A stretch of DNA of 64,000 nt, from positions 1-64,000 of the forward strand of contig CAJUFQ010000008.1 in NCBI GenBank assembly GCA_910585625.1, read 5' to 3'. The position numbers and the translations under genes were made by a program. Source of the DNA: an uncultured Lachnospiraceae bacterium. GTDB taxonomy: Bacteria > Bacillota > Clostridia > Lachnospirales > Lachnospiraceae. Below the pieces are notes generated by a model. It saw only the letters and a program-made list of their open reading frames with translations, searched no databases and was not told where the DNA came from. Of this stretch, positions 50,412 to 60,126 are shown piece by piece; the first letter of the stretch is position 1, and every line of letters begins with the position of its first letter.

Positions 50412-50459
50412 AAAAAAAAGTGAACCTGACACTGAGAAACAATGTCCGATCCACTTTTT
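50412..50459 (-). terminator. Terminator of the DEAD-box helicase gene
   Basis: On the minus strand GTGGATCGGACATTG pairs imperfectly with CAGTGTCAGGTTCAC, followed by TTTTTTTT. Confidence 0.8.
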
Positions 50460-50479
50460 CCTATTCTGCAAAAACTTAT

Positions 50480-52072
50480 TTATTTCTGGTTTGCCGGTTC
50501 AATGTTGATGCTCTTGCCTTTGATCTTGGAATGTGACATCGCACGCAAAACATCTTTCCCATACTCGCTGGGTACTTCCACAAACGTAAATTTGTCAAAC
50601 ATGTCAATCGTGCCTACCACATCTCCGGAAATCCCGCTCTCGCCGGCGATGGCTCCCAGGATGTCTCCTGGCTTCACATGCTGCTTCTTGCCAATATTGA
50701 TGAACAGGCGCACCATGCCGTCCTCTGCCCCGGTATCACCGAACTCAAAGTTTTCCATGGCTGCTTTCTCATTCTCTTCTTTGCCGCGAAGCGTAAGCTT
50801 CAGGAACGCTGCCGCAATGTCCATGGCAGTATAATCGGATTCATTAATCTCCTGCTCAATCATATTGACCATGGATCTCAGATCTTCTTCTTCGATGACT
50901 GTCTCTACCTGATCCATGATTTTCTCCAGCCTGACTTGTTCCACATCCTGCATACTTGGGATTTTCTGCGCAAGGATCTTCGTCTTACAATAACGCTGGA
51001 TGTCTTTTAATTTGTAGACTTCCTTGCCCTTCACAAAAGTGAAGGAACGCCCAGTCCTTCCGGCACGCCCGGTTCTGCCGATACGGTGTACATAATACTC
51101 GTCATCCTGCGGCAAATCGTAATTGAACACGGCTTCCACATCATCCACATCAATACCGCGTGCCGCTACATCCGTAGCTACCAGAATTTCTGTCTTTCCA
51201 TTGCGGAATCTGTTCATCACACGGTCACGCTGGGACTGCTTCATGTCCCCATGCAGCCCTTCCGCAAAATACCCGCGTCCCTGCAGGGCGCTTGTCAGCT
51301 CGTCCACCATGCGCTTCGTATTACAGAATACTAAGGACAGCTTGGGTGCATACACATCCAGCAGACGGCTTAAAACCTCTACCTTGTCCTTGCGCTTCAC
51401 GTCATAGTAGTACTGTTCGATATTCGGCACTGTCAGTTCTTTTTTCGTCACCTTAATCGTAACAGCGTCGTTCTGGTATTTCTTGGTAATCTCCAGGATT
51501 GGTTTCGGCATGGTTGCTGAAAAAAGCATCGTCTGCCTTTCCTCAGGGATATACTCCAGAACTGTCTCTATATCCTCCCGAAACCCCATGTTAAGCATCT
51601 CGTCCGCCTCATCCAAAACGATGGTATTGACCTCGTCGCATTTGATAGTCCTTCTCCTCAGATGGTCCATCACACGCCCTGGCGTACCGATGATGATCTG
51701 CGCTCCGCCTTTCAGGGAACGAATCTGTTTTGTAATATCCTGCCCTCCGTATACCGGAAGCACCTTCACGCCGGACATGTACTTAGCCAGTGTGCGGACT
51801 TCCTCTGCCACCTGGATGGCAAGCTCCCTCGTAGGGCAGAGTACGATTGACTGCGTGCGCTTGTTATGAGAATCCACTTTCATCAAAAGCGGAATTCCAA
51901 ATGCCGCGGTCTTACCTGTCCCGGTCTGTGCCTGTCCAATCAGGTCTACGCCTTCCAACCCCACGGGAATTGCTTTGCTCTGGATCGGGGTTGCTTCCTC
52001 AAATCCCATCTCACGGATAGCTCGCAGGATTTTCGGGTTTAATTCCAGTTCATCAAATCTTACTGTTTCCAT
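50480..52072 (-). CDS. DEAD-box RNA helicase with DbpA-type RNA-binding domain
   Basis: 530-residue helicase of the CshA/DeaD group. Q motif (FEEATPIQ), motif I AQTGTGKT, Ia PTRELAIQ, II VLDEADEML, III FSATMP, IV-VI with ATDVAARGID and HRIGRTGRAGR. After about residue 380 comes a linker and a C-terminal DbpA RNA-binding domain (about 450-525; RLFINIGKKQHVKPGDILGA). It likely unwinds structured RNA in ribosome assembly or decay. The ATG at 52072 has AAAGGAA 7 nt upstream. Confidence 0.94.
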   Translation of the reverse strand: METVRFDELELNPKILRAIREMGFEEATPIQSKAIPVGLEGVDLIGQAQTGTGKTAAFGIPLLMKVDSHNKRTQSIVLCPTRELAIQVAEEVRTLAKYMSGVKVLPVYGGQDITKQIRSLKGGAQIIIGTPGRVMDHLRRRTIKCDEVNTIVLDEADEMLNMGFREDIETVLEYIPEERQTMLFSATMPKPILEITKKYQNDAVTIKVTKKELTVPNIEQYYYDVKRKDKVEVLSRLLDVYAPKLSLVFCNTKRMVDELTSALQGRGYFAEGLHGDMKQSQRDRVMNRFRNGKTEILVATDVAARGIDVDDVEAVFNYDLPQDDEYYVHRIGRTGRAGRTGRSFTFVKGKEVYKLKDIQRYCKTKILAQKIPSMQDVEQVRLEKIMDQVETVIEEEDLRSMVNMIEQEINESDYTAMDIAAAFLKLTLRGKEENEKAAMENFEFGDTGAEDGMVRLFINIGKKQHVKPGDILGAIAGESGISGDVVGTIDMFDKFTFVEVPSEYGKDVLRAMSHSKIKGKSINIEPANQK

Positions 52073-52110
52073 TCTAATTCCTTTCATTGCTATGTTTAAG
52101 CCTGTCGCTA

Positions 52111-52139
52111 ATCATAACAGAGAAGTCGGAAAAAGTCAA
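52111..52139 (-). promoter_or_regulatory. Promoter of the DEAD-box helicase gene
   Basis: TTGACT (52134-52139), 17 bp, TATGAT (52111-52116). Confidence 0.75.
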
Positions 52140-52348
52140 TTTATTTTTAAACTTTTGCCCGTCAGGGCTAATTCTGAAAAATCGTTCCTCTTCTCTGGAA
52201 TTTTTATTATTGACTTTCATATCCAAATGGTATAGTATCTTTTTATAAGATATATAGTTTTAAAAACTACATGAAATATTTATCAAAACTTTGCGTATAC
52301 TAAATAACGATATTCCGAGACGGATGATTATGGAAGGAGATGTTTTTC

Positions 52349-53014
52349 ATGAAATTCAAATTAAAAGACCCTGGAAGCTCAATTACGCATTTTATCGGTA
52401 TGCTGATGGCTCTGTTCGCTGCAACGCCGCTGCTGATCCGCGCTTCCTTGAACCCGGACAAAATGCATGTGATTTCTCTCGCCATCTTTATACTCAGCAT
52501 GATACTGCTCTACGGCGCAAGCGCCACCTACCATGCGCTGGATTTATCTGAGAAAATCAACCGTATGCTGCGGAAACTAGACCACATGATGATTTTCATA
52601 CTGATTGCCGGAACATACACGCCTGTCTGCCTGATTGTACTGAATGGCCCCGTAGGCTATGGGCTGCTGGCGCTGGTCTGGGGCATCGCGCTTGCGGGAA
52701 TCCTGGTTAAGGCTTTCTGGATTACTTGCCCGAAATGGTTTTCTTCCATATTATATATTGCTATGGGCTGGGTATGCGTCCTCGCCTTCACCCAGATTAT
52801 GAATTCCCTCTCGCCGCAGGCTTTCCATTGGCTTCTTGCCGGAGGAATCATCTACACCATAGGCGGAATCATTTACGCTTTAAAGCTGCCGATTTTCAAC
52901 TCCAAACACAAGAATTTCGGTTCCCATGAGATTTTCCACTTATTCGTGATGGGAGGCAGCGTCTGCCATTTCATCATGATGTACTGTTTCGTGGCAAACA
53001 TGCCGCTGCTGTAA
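52349..53014 (+). CDS. Hemolysin III family (PAQR-like) membrane protein
   Basis: 221-residue protein with seven hydrophobic segments. Family motifs are SSITHFIGMLMAL near the N-terminus, YGASATYHAL, KLDHMMIFILIAGTYTPV and SHEIFHLFVMGGSVCHF, with His and Asp placed as in the metal site of the PAQR superfamily. Its physiological role in bacteria is unclear. The ATG at 52349 is 9 nt after AAGGAG; the ATG at 52340 directly follows it. Confidence 0.92.
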   Translation: MKFKLKDPGSSITHFIGMLMALFAATPLLIRASLNPDKMHVISLAIFILSMILLYGASATYHALDLSEKINRMLRKLDHMMIFILIAGTYTPVCLIVLNGPVGYGLLALVWGIALAGILVKAFWITCPKWFSSILYIAMGWVCVLAFTQIMNSLSPQAFHWLLAGGIIYTIGGIIYALKLPIFNSKHKNFGSHEIFHLFVMGGSVCHFIMMYCFVANMPLL

Positions 53015-53045
53015 TGCCGGTAAACAGCCTGCTTGCCGCATGAAT

Positions 53046-53090
53046 CCCGAAAAAAGGAGGCACGGTTCATCCATGCCTCCTTTTATTTAT
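53046..53090 (+). terminator. Bidirectional terminator between hemolysin III and GH43 genes
   Basis: AAAAGGAGGCA (53052-53062) pairs with TGCCTCCTTTT (53074-53084). Both strands have T-rich continuations, so it can end both convergent genes. Confidence 0.85.
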
Positions 53091-53094
53091 GCCT

Positions 53095-56000
53095 CTATTT
53101 TACTGTAACCGTAAGTTTCGCTTTCTTGCCGTTAAAGGTCTTGACTGTGATAACAGACTTGCCTTTCTTCAAAGCCTTTACCTTCCCTGCCGGAGATACG
53201 GATGCAACTTTTTTCTTTGCTGAAACATAAGTAATCTTGTTGCTCGCCGTATTCTTAGGAAGCTTCACGTTTATCTGGAAGCTCTTTCCTTTCTTTAACG
53301 TCTTCACGGTTGCATTCAGGGTGATTTTCTTAGGTGCAGCTTTCACTTGTACGGTACATTTGGCCGTCTTGCCGTCAGCCGTTGCCGTGATGGTTGCCTG
53401 TCCTTTCTTCAATGCTTTTACTTTGCCTGATTTCGATACATAGACCGTCTTCGGCTTATCAGATTTCCAGGAAACAGAAGCATTCGCAGCGTTCTTCGGG
53501 CTCACGCTTGCTTTAAGGGCAAATTCCTCCTTGAGACCCAGCACAAGCTTCTTCTTGTTCAGGGTCACTTTGTCCACCCTTGTGACTTTTTCCACCGTTA
53601 CCTTACAGGAAACCTGGTATCCATTGGAGGCTGTGGCTGTAATATTTGCCGTTCCTGCTGCCTTGGCCTTGACGATTCCTGTCTGGCTTACCTCTGCAAC
53701 ACTTGGTTTGTCAGAACTCCAGGAAATGCTCTTATCTGACGCGCTGTCCGGCACAGTTGCTTTGAGCGTGCTGTTCTCCCCCGGCTTAAGGCTCAGTGAC
53801 GTCTTGTTCAGCTCCATCTTCCATAAATAGACTGCCGGCACGCCTTCTAATGTCGGCGCTATCACCATTTCCCCATTCTTGTCAAAAAGGATTTCGTCGA
53901 TACAAGTCTCTCTGTGTACGCCAAACGCATCCGTAAAGATGTTCAGCGGCGTGTAGAATCTGTGGTACGCCATGAAATAACGCTGCTTTCCGTCAGCATC
54001 CTGCACATGCAGCACTGACTGGTGGCCGGAACCAAGGATTCCCTGGCTTTCGTCTTTATACAGCAGATTCTTCTTTTTCAATGTTACATTAATCTTGCCA
54101 TCATCCTGAATCAGCTTATCGCTGACGCCATAGTTTACATGGTAATTCGGGCTGTTGGCATCATCACAGGTCCAAGTCCAGTGGTATTTCCCATCCACAT
54201 TCGTCACGATGACAGATTCACGGAAATCCGTAAGGCCATCGATCTGCTTTAAAGTGCCTTCCTTGACGCTCACCATATCCTCATTAAGCTCTGCCATTGC
54301 CGCATGGCCATTGCCGAAAAGGATATAGGACTTGCCATCTGTGTCGGTAAAGATAGATGGGTCGATTGCCTGCCCCATGGACACGCCGGCTGCCTTGCAC
54401 ATATCCGTTGTCATCAGCGGCTCTCCCAAATCCACATAAGGACCCGCCGGTTTTTCTGCAACGGCAACGCCGATAGCGGACGCGCCGTCCTCCTTCTTAC
54501 CGCAGTAATAGAAATAATACTTGCCATTTTTCGCCTCAATGGTGGGCGCCCAGGCGCTTCCTTTCACCGCCCAGGGAGAGGCTGCAATCTGTACGCCTTT
54601 CTCATTAACGCCAGGCTTTGCATTTGCCAGTTCCATGATGATGCCCTCATCTTCCCAGCTTACCATGTCCGGTGAAGAGAACGCATGGAACAATGTCCCG
54701 CTCCATCCCGGATAGCCGTCCGTCGTGGGAAAAATCCAGAACCTTCCGTCAAAATAATCAATATCCGGATCCGCATACTGCCCTGGCAGCACCGGGTTGC
54801 CTGCTATCAGCGGTTTCTTAATGGTATACGTCTCTTCCCTGCTGCCCAATGTCAAGCAAAGCTGTGCATCTTTACTAAGATCCAACGTCCCCGCAAACGG
54901 CTTGCCATCTACTGTCACCTGCACATCTTTACTCATCAGCTTCCAGGTAACAGGCACTGCTTTTAAGTCTGTCCCGCGTTTCACATAGGAGATGATTTCT
55001 TTGTTTGAACGGTCAAGCTTCGAGAAAACTGCCGTATGGTCGTCTGTTCCCCTAAGGTCGAGCGGATTGTCTGGTAGTTTTCCTATCGAAACCCGCTTAA
55101 GAAGCGGGACAAATTCAGATGCTTCTGTGAGGATTTCCTCCTCGGTGAGGGCACGGTTATAAACCTTTACATTGTCAAAACTGCCCTTAAAATACCCATC
55201 TGCGCCAAAGAAAGACTTGCCAAGATAGGATAGTAAATCCGTTCCCAAATCGCTCGTGGCAATCCCGGTATTCGTATTTTCATCTTCCAAAGAACCATCC
55301 AGGTAGAGTTTCATCTTGGCACCGTCTATGACAAGCACCACTCTCTGCCATTCGCCAAGAGAAGCTCCGGCGCCCGCCACTTTTTTCTCTTTCGTATAGC
55401 CTTCGGTAGTGATTGCATTGCTCACGGTACTGCCTTTAATCCTCAGGAAACTATATATGCTATCGCTTTTGCCATACGCAAATGTAAAGAAATTCCCATT
55501 GGCGTCATCCGCTTTCACATCCATGGAGATTGACATTTTATCTTTCTTGTCAAAAAATCCCTGCGGAATCTCTGCATAGGCGCCATCGGATCCATCCAGA
55601 TACAGCACATTGCTCTGGCGTCCCTCGTCATAGACTACCTCGGCTTTCCCATGCAGCCGGCCCGTATAGCGGAAGGAATCCCCTTTTCCAGAATCCTGGA
55701 TAATCTTCTTGCCGGCGTCTGCCTCAAAGTCATAAGCCAGCACAGGCTCCTGCTCTTCTTTGGTTTCCCTGGCTTTAAATGCCTCCAGAATCCGTGCCTG
55801 CTCCGATGCAGACAGGCGCATTACCGTGCCGTGACGGAATTTTCCATCCGGGAATTGCGCTGTCTCAGCAGTAAACGCCCCGCCAGCCAGGTTATCCGTC
55901 ACAAACGCTTTGTAACCGCTGTTGTCACCCATCGCGCACCACTTCCCATCCGGGAGTTTATAGACGGTGAACCCTTCCCGGGCGTCAAATCCTGCCGCTT

Positions 56001-57882
56001 CACTTCCGCTCCTCGTCACCAGGCGTTTCCAGGAACCGTTCGGTTTACTCTGCGCTTCATCCGTCCGCACGTCGAAGACATCCTCTGTGTCCAGTGTGTC
56101 GCTGACGTCTATGACCGTATTCCAGTCAGATGTAGAGAAACGGTAAAATTTCCCATCATCGCCTTTTACAATCGTAGTATCGATAATGTTGACCTCTTTG
56201 CCCGCTGCGGCATCCTCACTGAGCCATACATGCGGCTCTGAAAAGGTGTTGAAATCCCTCGTGCGGCATACATAGACACGCAGGGCGTCATCTTCTGTGC
56301 CTCTCTGGGAATAATCCCGTGCAGACCAGTAAACCACATAGTCGCCTGCCGTTTCATCATAAATCGCTTCCGGCGCCCAGACACAGCCAGCTGTCTCAAG
56401 CCCCGCGAAAACCAGGCGCGGTTCGCTCCAATTTACCAAATCTTTCGATTCCCAAACGATCAGGTTCTTGCTGGCGCTGTGCTGGTTCCAGCCGCTGCCT
56501 CCTGCACCGCCGCCTTCGGCATGGAGATCCGTACCAAGGATCCAATAGCGATCCCCTTCTGCGGAACGGATGATATGCGGATCGCGGACGCCTAAATCGC
56601 TTCCTTCTGCATCATTCGCAAGGATTGGGAAGGCCTTTCCATCAATCTTATTGAGGTTATTCCATGTCAGGCCGTCCTCGCTGAACCCAAAGAAAATTTT
56701 CTCATAGCCGCCATGCGTCCCAAAATTAGTCCACAGATACCCTTTGCTGTAATCAGTATCTGGATTGGCCTCTTCCGGCTGTACGGTAACTTCAAATTCC
56801 TTCGTCTTTTTCTCACCCGTATAGGCCGAGGTAAGCTCTGCCGTCAGCGTAACTTTCACTGCTGCCTGGCCTGCCTCCGGACGTGTGACAACGCCGCCGT
56901 CATAAAGGCCGCCTTCCGCAGAGTCAGTCACCACTGCCGGGTTACTTGACGTCCACTCTATTGTCGATTTGTATCTCCCTGTCCTGACCAGCGCAAGATT
57001 CCCCCGCACGTCATCGCTGTTTAAGATTTCAAGCGCATCATAATCTTTCTGTAAGGCCTGCTTTTTAGCCTCTTCCTCCTGCTGCTTCTTATCTTCTTCC
57101 TCTGCCTTGGCAATCGCATCCAGCATTGCCTCAAACTCCTGGTACTGTGTTTTAATCTCTTCCTCGGATAGGATGCCGTCATAAACCCGGTAATTATCTA
57201 TGGATCCCTTGAAATACTCGCCGTTATCCCAATTTCCTTTGCCGACCTGCAGCACGCCCCCAGCGCTGCCTACAATATCGCTGAGCTTATAATCGCTTGC
57301 AGATTCCCCGGCCAGAACCCCATTGACATACAGCTTCGTCGCGTTCTCAGAGACCACCATGTCCACATGCATCCAGTCGCTGCCTGCCGTGGCCTCAATG
57401 TTGTTTCCCGGCCTTCCATTCGAGTTGTTGTAACGTTCGAGCAGTAAATTGGCGGACGTGTGCAGGATTCCCAAGTAATGTTCCTGCTGATATGTCTGTC
57501 CGTCTGCGTTCGGCGCTGCAAAAAAAGTCCAGCTCTTCTCCCCCTTTTCCGGCTTGGCGTCATACGAAACGGTAATGTTCTCCTTCCCTTTCAGTATGCT
57601 GCCGCCGTCCTTTGATGTGATATTGATAAAACTATCTGCGCCGTTGAGGTACAGCGCGCTGTCTTCGCCGTATTTCACCTTCGTCTGGCACTGTCCTTTC
57701 GCAGCCGCCTGTGCGTTTCCTCCGGCGTACACGCCGCCTTCTGCTTCCGCATCAAACGTAAACTCCGCAAGCTTCGCCGGCGCCTCTGCCTTCACCGTCA
57801 ATGGTGCGAACGGCAACGCTGATACAGCTACCGCCCCGGCAAGCAGCCAGGCAGAACCTCTTCGCCTCCATTTTTTCACCAT
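53095..57882 (-). CDS. Secreted multidomain GH43 arabinan/xylan-degrading enzyme
   Basis: 1595-residue exported protein. Signal peptide 1-33 ends LTVKAEA. A LamG-like module (about 38-250) precedes an Ig-like linker and a first GH43-like propeller (about 375-715; GVRDPHIIRS, VWAPEAIYDE). A second LamG-like module follows (about 720-920), then a second GH43 domain (about 1010-1330): YADPDID (base), AIDPSIF (pKa modulator) and FRESVIV (acid Glu). Three Ig-like Big_2 modules form the C-terminus, close in sequence to those of the GH51 protein. No sorting signal is present. AGGAGG is 7 nt before the ATG. The first GH43 domain may be partly degenerate. Confidence 0.85.
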   Translation of the reverse strand: MVKKWRRRGSAWLLAGAVAVSALPFAPLTVKAEAPAKLAEFTFDAEAEGGVYAGGNAQAAAKGQCQTKVKYGEDSALYLNGADSFINITSKDGGSILKGKENITVSYDAKPEKGEKSWTFFAAPNADGQTYQQEHYLGILHTSANLLLERYNNSNGRPGNNIEATAGSDWMHVDMVVSENATKLYVNGVLAGESASDYKLSDIVGSAGGVLQVGKGNWDNGEYFKGSIDNYRVYDGILSEEEIKTQYQEFEAMLDAIAKAEEEDKKQQEEEAKKQALQKDYDALEILNSDDVRGNLALVRTGRYKSTIEWTSSNPAVVTDSAEGGLYDGGVVTRPEAGQAAVKVTLTAELTSAYTGEKKTKEFEVTVQPEEANPDTDYSKGYLWTNFGTHGGYEKIFFGFSEDGLTWNNLNKIDGKAFPILANDAEGSDLGVRDPHIIRSAEGDRYWILGTDLHAEGGGAGGSGWNQHSASKNLIVWESKDLVNWSEPRLVFAGLETAGCVWAPEAIYDETAGDYVVYWSARDYSQRGTEDDALRVYVCRTRDFNTFSEPHVWLSEDAAAGKEVNIIDTTIVKGDDGKFYRFSTSDWNTVIDVSDTLDTEDVFDVRTDEAQSKPNGSWKRLVTRSGSEAAGFDAREGFTVYKLPDGKWCAMGDNSGYKAFVTDNLAGGAFTAETAQFPDGKFRHGTVMRLSASEQARILEAFKARETKEEQEPVLAYDFEADAGKKIIQDSGKGDSFRYTGRLHGKAEVVYDEGRQSNVLYLDGSDGAYAEIPQGFFDKKDKMSISMDVKADDANGNFFTFAYGKSDSIYSFLRIKGSTVSNAITTEGYTKEKKVAGAGASLGEWQRVVLVIDGAKMKLYLDGSLEDENTNTGIATSDLGTDLLSYLGKSFFGADGYFKGSFDNVKVYNRALTEEEILTEASEFVPLLKRVSIGKLPDNPLDLRGTDDHTAVFSKLDRSNKEIISYVKRGTDLKAVPVTWKLMSKDVQVTVDGKPFAGTLDLSKDAQLCLTLGSREETYTIKKPLIAGNPVLPGQYADPDIDYFDGRFWIFPTTDGYPGWSGTLFHAFSSPDMVSWEDEGIIMELANAKPGVNEKGVQIAASPWAVKGSAWAPTIEAKNGKYYFYYCGKKEDGASAIGVAVAEKPAGPYVDLGEPLMTTDMCKAAGVSMGQAIDPSIFTDTDGKSYILFGNGHAAMAELNEDMVSVKEGTLKQIDGLTDFRESVIVTNVDGKYHWTWTCDDANSPNYHVNYGVSDKLIQDDGKINVTLKKKNLLYKDESQGILGSGHQSVLHVQDADGKQRYFMAYHRFYTPLNIFTDAFGVHRETCIDEILFDKNGEMVIAPTLEGVPAVYLWKMELNKTSLSLKPGENSTLKATVPDSASDKSISWSSDKPSVAEVSQTGIVKAKAAGTANITATASNGYQVSCKVTVEKVTRVDKVTLNKKKLVLGLKEEFALKASVSPKNAANASVSWKSDKPKTVYVSKSGKVKALKKGQATITATADGKTAKCTVQVKAAPKKITLNATVKTLKKGKSFQINVKLPKNTASNKITYVSAKKKVASVSPAGKVKALKKGKSVITVKTFNGKKAKLTVTVK

Positions 57883-58076
57883 AAATCACCCTCCTTCTTA
57901 ATAAGGAATATATGCAAAGCGCCTGCTTCCCCCTTCCCAGTTGCAGCCAATATTGAGCATATATCCCGATTTTTTCACAGCAACTTGCCGCTGTTTAGTA
58001 TAAAATTAACATGTAGGCCAAATCTTTGTCAAGCCCGAGTACGTAAAAAATTTCCCCGCAACGCCTTCCTTCCTGC

Positions 58077-58645
58077 TTATAAGTCCAATTCCGCAAAATC
58101 AACCCACAAATCTTCGTAAATGCCCGCCTTAATCTTATCCTGGAACGTATAGTGATTCAGCTCGAATTTCTCCTCCTCCAGCAAATATACAATAATCTGT
58201 TCCCTCCCTGGATTGACAATCCAGTACTCGCGCACTCCGGCGTCAGCATATAAATCCAATTTCTTGATATAATCATGCCCAGAGTTACTCGGAGAGACAA
58301 TCTCAATGATCCAGTCTGGAGCCCCGCTGCATCCACGGTCTGTAAGTTTGTCCCAATCGCAGATAACGCTGATGTCCGGCTCAACAATGGTTTTCCGTCC
58401 CTCTTTCAGCTTCACTGCAAAAGGGGCTGGATAGACGCGGCAGGGACCGCCCTTTGCTTTGCTATAATTTCGGATTGTTGCCGCCAGTTCCATCAGTATC
58501 GCCTGATGAATCCTCGACGGCGCCGCCTGGTTATAAATCAGATTCCCATCAATCAGTTCCGCACGCCCTCCGGCAGATTATAATAATCTTCCTCTTCATA
58601 AAAACCCTCTTCTATTTCTTCTTCCCATTCTTGTGCTAATGACAT
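58077..58645 (-). pseudogene. Uma2 family nuclease gene with a single-base frameshift
   Basis: A Uma2-type (PD-(D/E)XK-like) protein of about 189 codons, split in two frames. The first part starts at ATG 58645 with AAAGGAGG upstream and reads MSLAQEWEEE...YYNLPEG, then runs into TGA. From about 58570 the next frame continues RAELIDGNLIYNQAAPS, ILMELAATIRNY and on to the stop at 58077. Adding one G in the GAGGGCG tract restores one continuous protein. Conserved Uma2 parts are VYPAPFAV, VEPDISVICD, APDWIIEIVSPSN and YADAGVREYWIV. An internal ATG at 58493 gives a 138-residue remnant. The start overlaps the GIY-YIG gene by 10 nt. A sequencing error cannot be excluded. Confidence 0.88.
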
Positions 58646-58926
58646 GGCTTGTCCTCCTTTCCTATTTCTACATTTTTACTCTTAATCAGCGTCTCTTTCT
58701 CTTTGCGGCTCAGCTGCTTAATCTGCACCTCCCGGCGCATCGCTTCCTGCTTTGTCTCGTGTTCTTCTAAATACACCAGTTCTACCGGCCTACGCACCCT
58801 TGTATATTTGCCGCCTCTCCCTTCATTATGAGCGCAGAGACGTTTCTCCATGTTGTTCGTCCAGCCCGTATACAGCGTGCCGTCGCTGCATCGGAGCATG
58901 TAAGTGACATTGCGGTTCTCATCCAT
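58636..58926 (-). CDS. GIY-YIG domain protein
   Basis: 96-residue single-domain GIY-YIG protein of the UPF0213/SLX1-like group. TYMLRCSDGTLYTGWTNN (about 8-25) holds the two conserved Tyr positions, followed by the Arg in KRLCAHNEGRGGKYTR and the Glu in LVYLEE. Such proteins are predicted nucleases. Its end overlaps the Uma2 start by 10 nt, so two nuclease-like genes are coupled. Confidence 0.9.
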   Translation of the reverse strand: MDENRNVTYMLRCSDGTLYTGWTNNMEKRLCAHNEGRGGKYTRVRRPVELVYLEEHETKQEAMRREVQIKQLSRKEKETLIKSKNVEIGKEDKPCH

Positions 58927-59217
58927 GTTTTATCCCTCATCTTGTTCAATCTCCGGCATCCATCTATGTAGAGAGACTGCAAGCAGCCTCTTATATGCAA
59001 AGCAGCACCGGATTGCTGGTATTTTAACGGCCCAGGCAATGTTGCCCACAGCAGCGTCCTGCCGGCGGGAGGAAAAGCTCCGACGTCATGTATGAATTAT
59101 GTGCTGCGGATTTTTTATGCACTTACCAATATAGTATGAAAAATATCTCTTCCTGTGCCTGGTCTGCTGCCCTTATCTTTTTTCCATTCTATCATACCCC
59201 TTACCCAAAAGTAAATG
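58927..59217. other. Intergenic region without recognised gene
   Basis: Between the GIY-YIG gene and the spoIIQ terminator. It holds short open frames without ribosome sites and a GC-rich hairpin near 59060-59085 (CCTGCCGGCGGG, then GGAG/CTCC). Nothing else was identified. Confidence 0.45.
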
Positions 59218-59243
59218 AGCGGACAGCATTCTGCCATCCGCCC
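59206..59243 (-). terminator. Hairpin after spoIIQ
   Basis: On the minus strand GCGGATGGCAG pairs with CTGTCCGC (59218-59243), followed by TCATTTACTTTT. Confidence 0.65.
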
Positions 59244-59262
59244 GCATAGATTTCATTCCATT

Positions 59263-60090
59263 TTATTGCAGATATCCCATAGGGTCTACCGGCACCCCAT
59301 CCTTCTGCAGCTCAAAAAAGAGGTTGGAGCCTTCGACGGAATAATACTTCGTAGGCTCATTGACATACCCAAGGACTTCCCCGCTTTCCACATAATCGCC
59401 GGTACTTTTGGGAATTTCCTTAAGCTGCCCATATGTTGCGCTGTAGCCGTCTCCCATATCTACGGTGACCGTGGCCCCTGTCTCTGACATCGTCTCAACA
59501 CTGGTCACTTTACCAGACGCCACTGCCTTTACCGGGGTGTTGACTTCGGCCTTGATAATTACTGCCGGATTATACTTGTACTGATCCAAAGTTGCAAAAT
59601 ATACAGTCTGATCCATACTGTAGTTGAGGATCACATTTCCCTGCAGCGGCCAGCCCAGATCTGTCTCTGCGTCAAAATGGAGAGCTGGCTCTATAGGAGC
59701 CTGCACTTCGGCAACAACCTCCGGCTCATCCATAAAATTATCATTTTCCGGGGAGATAATGCCGGATACTGCTTCTGTTTCCTGCTGTTCTTTTTCCTCT
59801 TTTTCCTTCTCCTTTGCTTTCTGTTCCGCCTTTGCCTGCTGCCGCTTTTCAGCCGCCTCTTTCCGGGCCTGTTCTTCTTTTTCCTGCGCTTTCGCCTGTT
59901 CCCTGGCTTCATCCTCGGCTTTCGCCTGCTGAATCTGGGTTTCCTGCTCTTTTGCCAGCTTCTCTTCCTGTTTCTTCTCCTGCTGGGTATAATAAATCCC
60001 GGTCATGCCAAACGCCGCCACTACCATGAACACTGCGGCTATCAGATAGGATTTCTTGTTAAAAAATGCTGATACTCTTCTGTTTCTCAT
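59263..60090 (-). CDS. spoIIQ: SpoIIQ-like sporulation protein with degenerate M23 domain
   Basis: 275-residue single-pass protein. One helix at about 16-36 is followed by a strongly charged coiled coil (about 40-110, Lys/Glu/Gln-rich) and a LytM/M23 domain (about 145-275). The zinc motifs are lost: the usual H-x-G-x-D position reads QYKYNPAVI and the final HxH reads NLFFE. SpoIIQ of B. subtilis is also inactive and forms the forespore side of the engulfment channel with SpoIIIAH. The ATG at 60090 has AAGGTG upstream. A sigma-F-like promoter precedes it, and spoIID is next to it as in other clostridia. Confidence 0.87.
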   Translation of the reverse strand: MRNRRVSAFFNKKSYLIAAVFMVVAAFGMTGIYYTQQEKKQEEKLAKEQETQIQQAKAEDEAREQAKAQEKEEQARKEAAEKRQQAKAEQKAKEKEKEEKEQQETEAVSGIISPENDNFMDEPEVVAEVQAPIEPALHFDAETDLGWPLQGNVILNYSMDQTVYFATLDQYKYNPAVIIKAEVNTPVKAVASGKVTSVETMSETGATVTVDMGDGYSATYGQLKEIPKSTGDYVESGEVLGYVNEPTKYYSVEGSNLFFELQKDGVPVDPMGYLQ

Positions 60091-60126
60091 CCTGTCACCT
60101 TCCATTTCTGTTTGTTTTTCCTTTTT

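Noticed and set aside
58077..58493. Short intact Uma2 gene starting at 58493
   Set aside because: The first 50 codons of the family are encoded upstream in a shifted frame with a strong ribosome site at 58645, so the shorter frame is a remnant.
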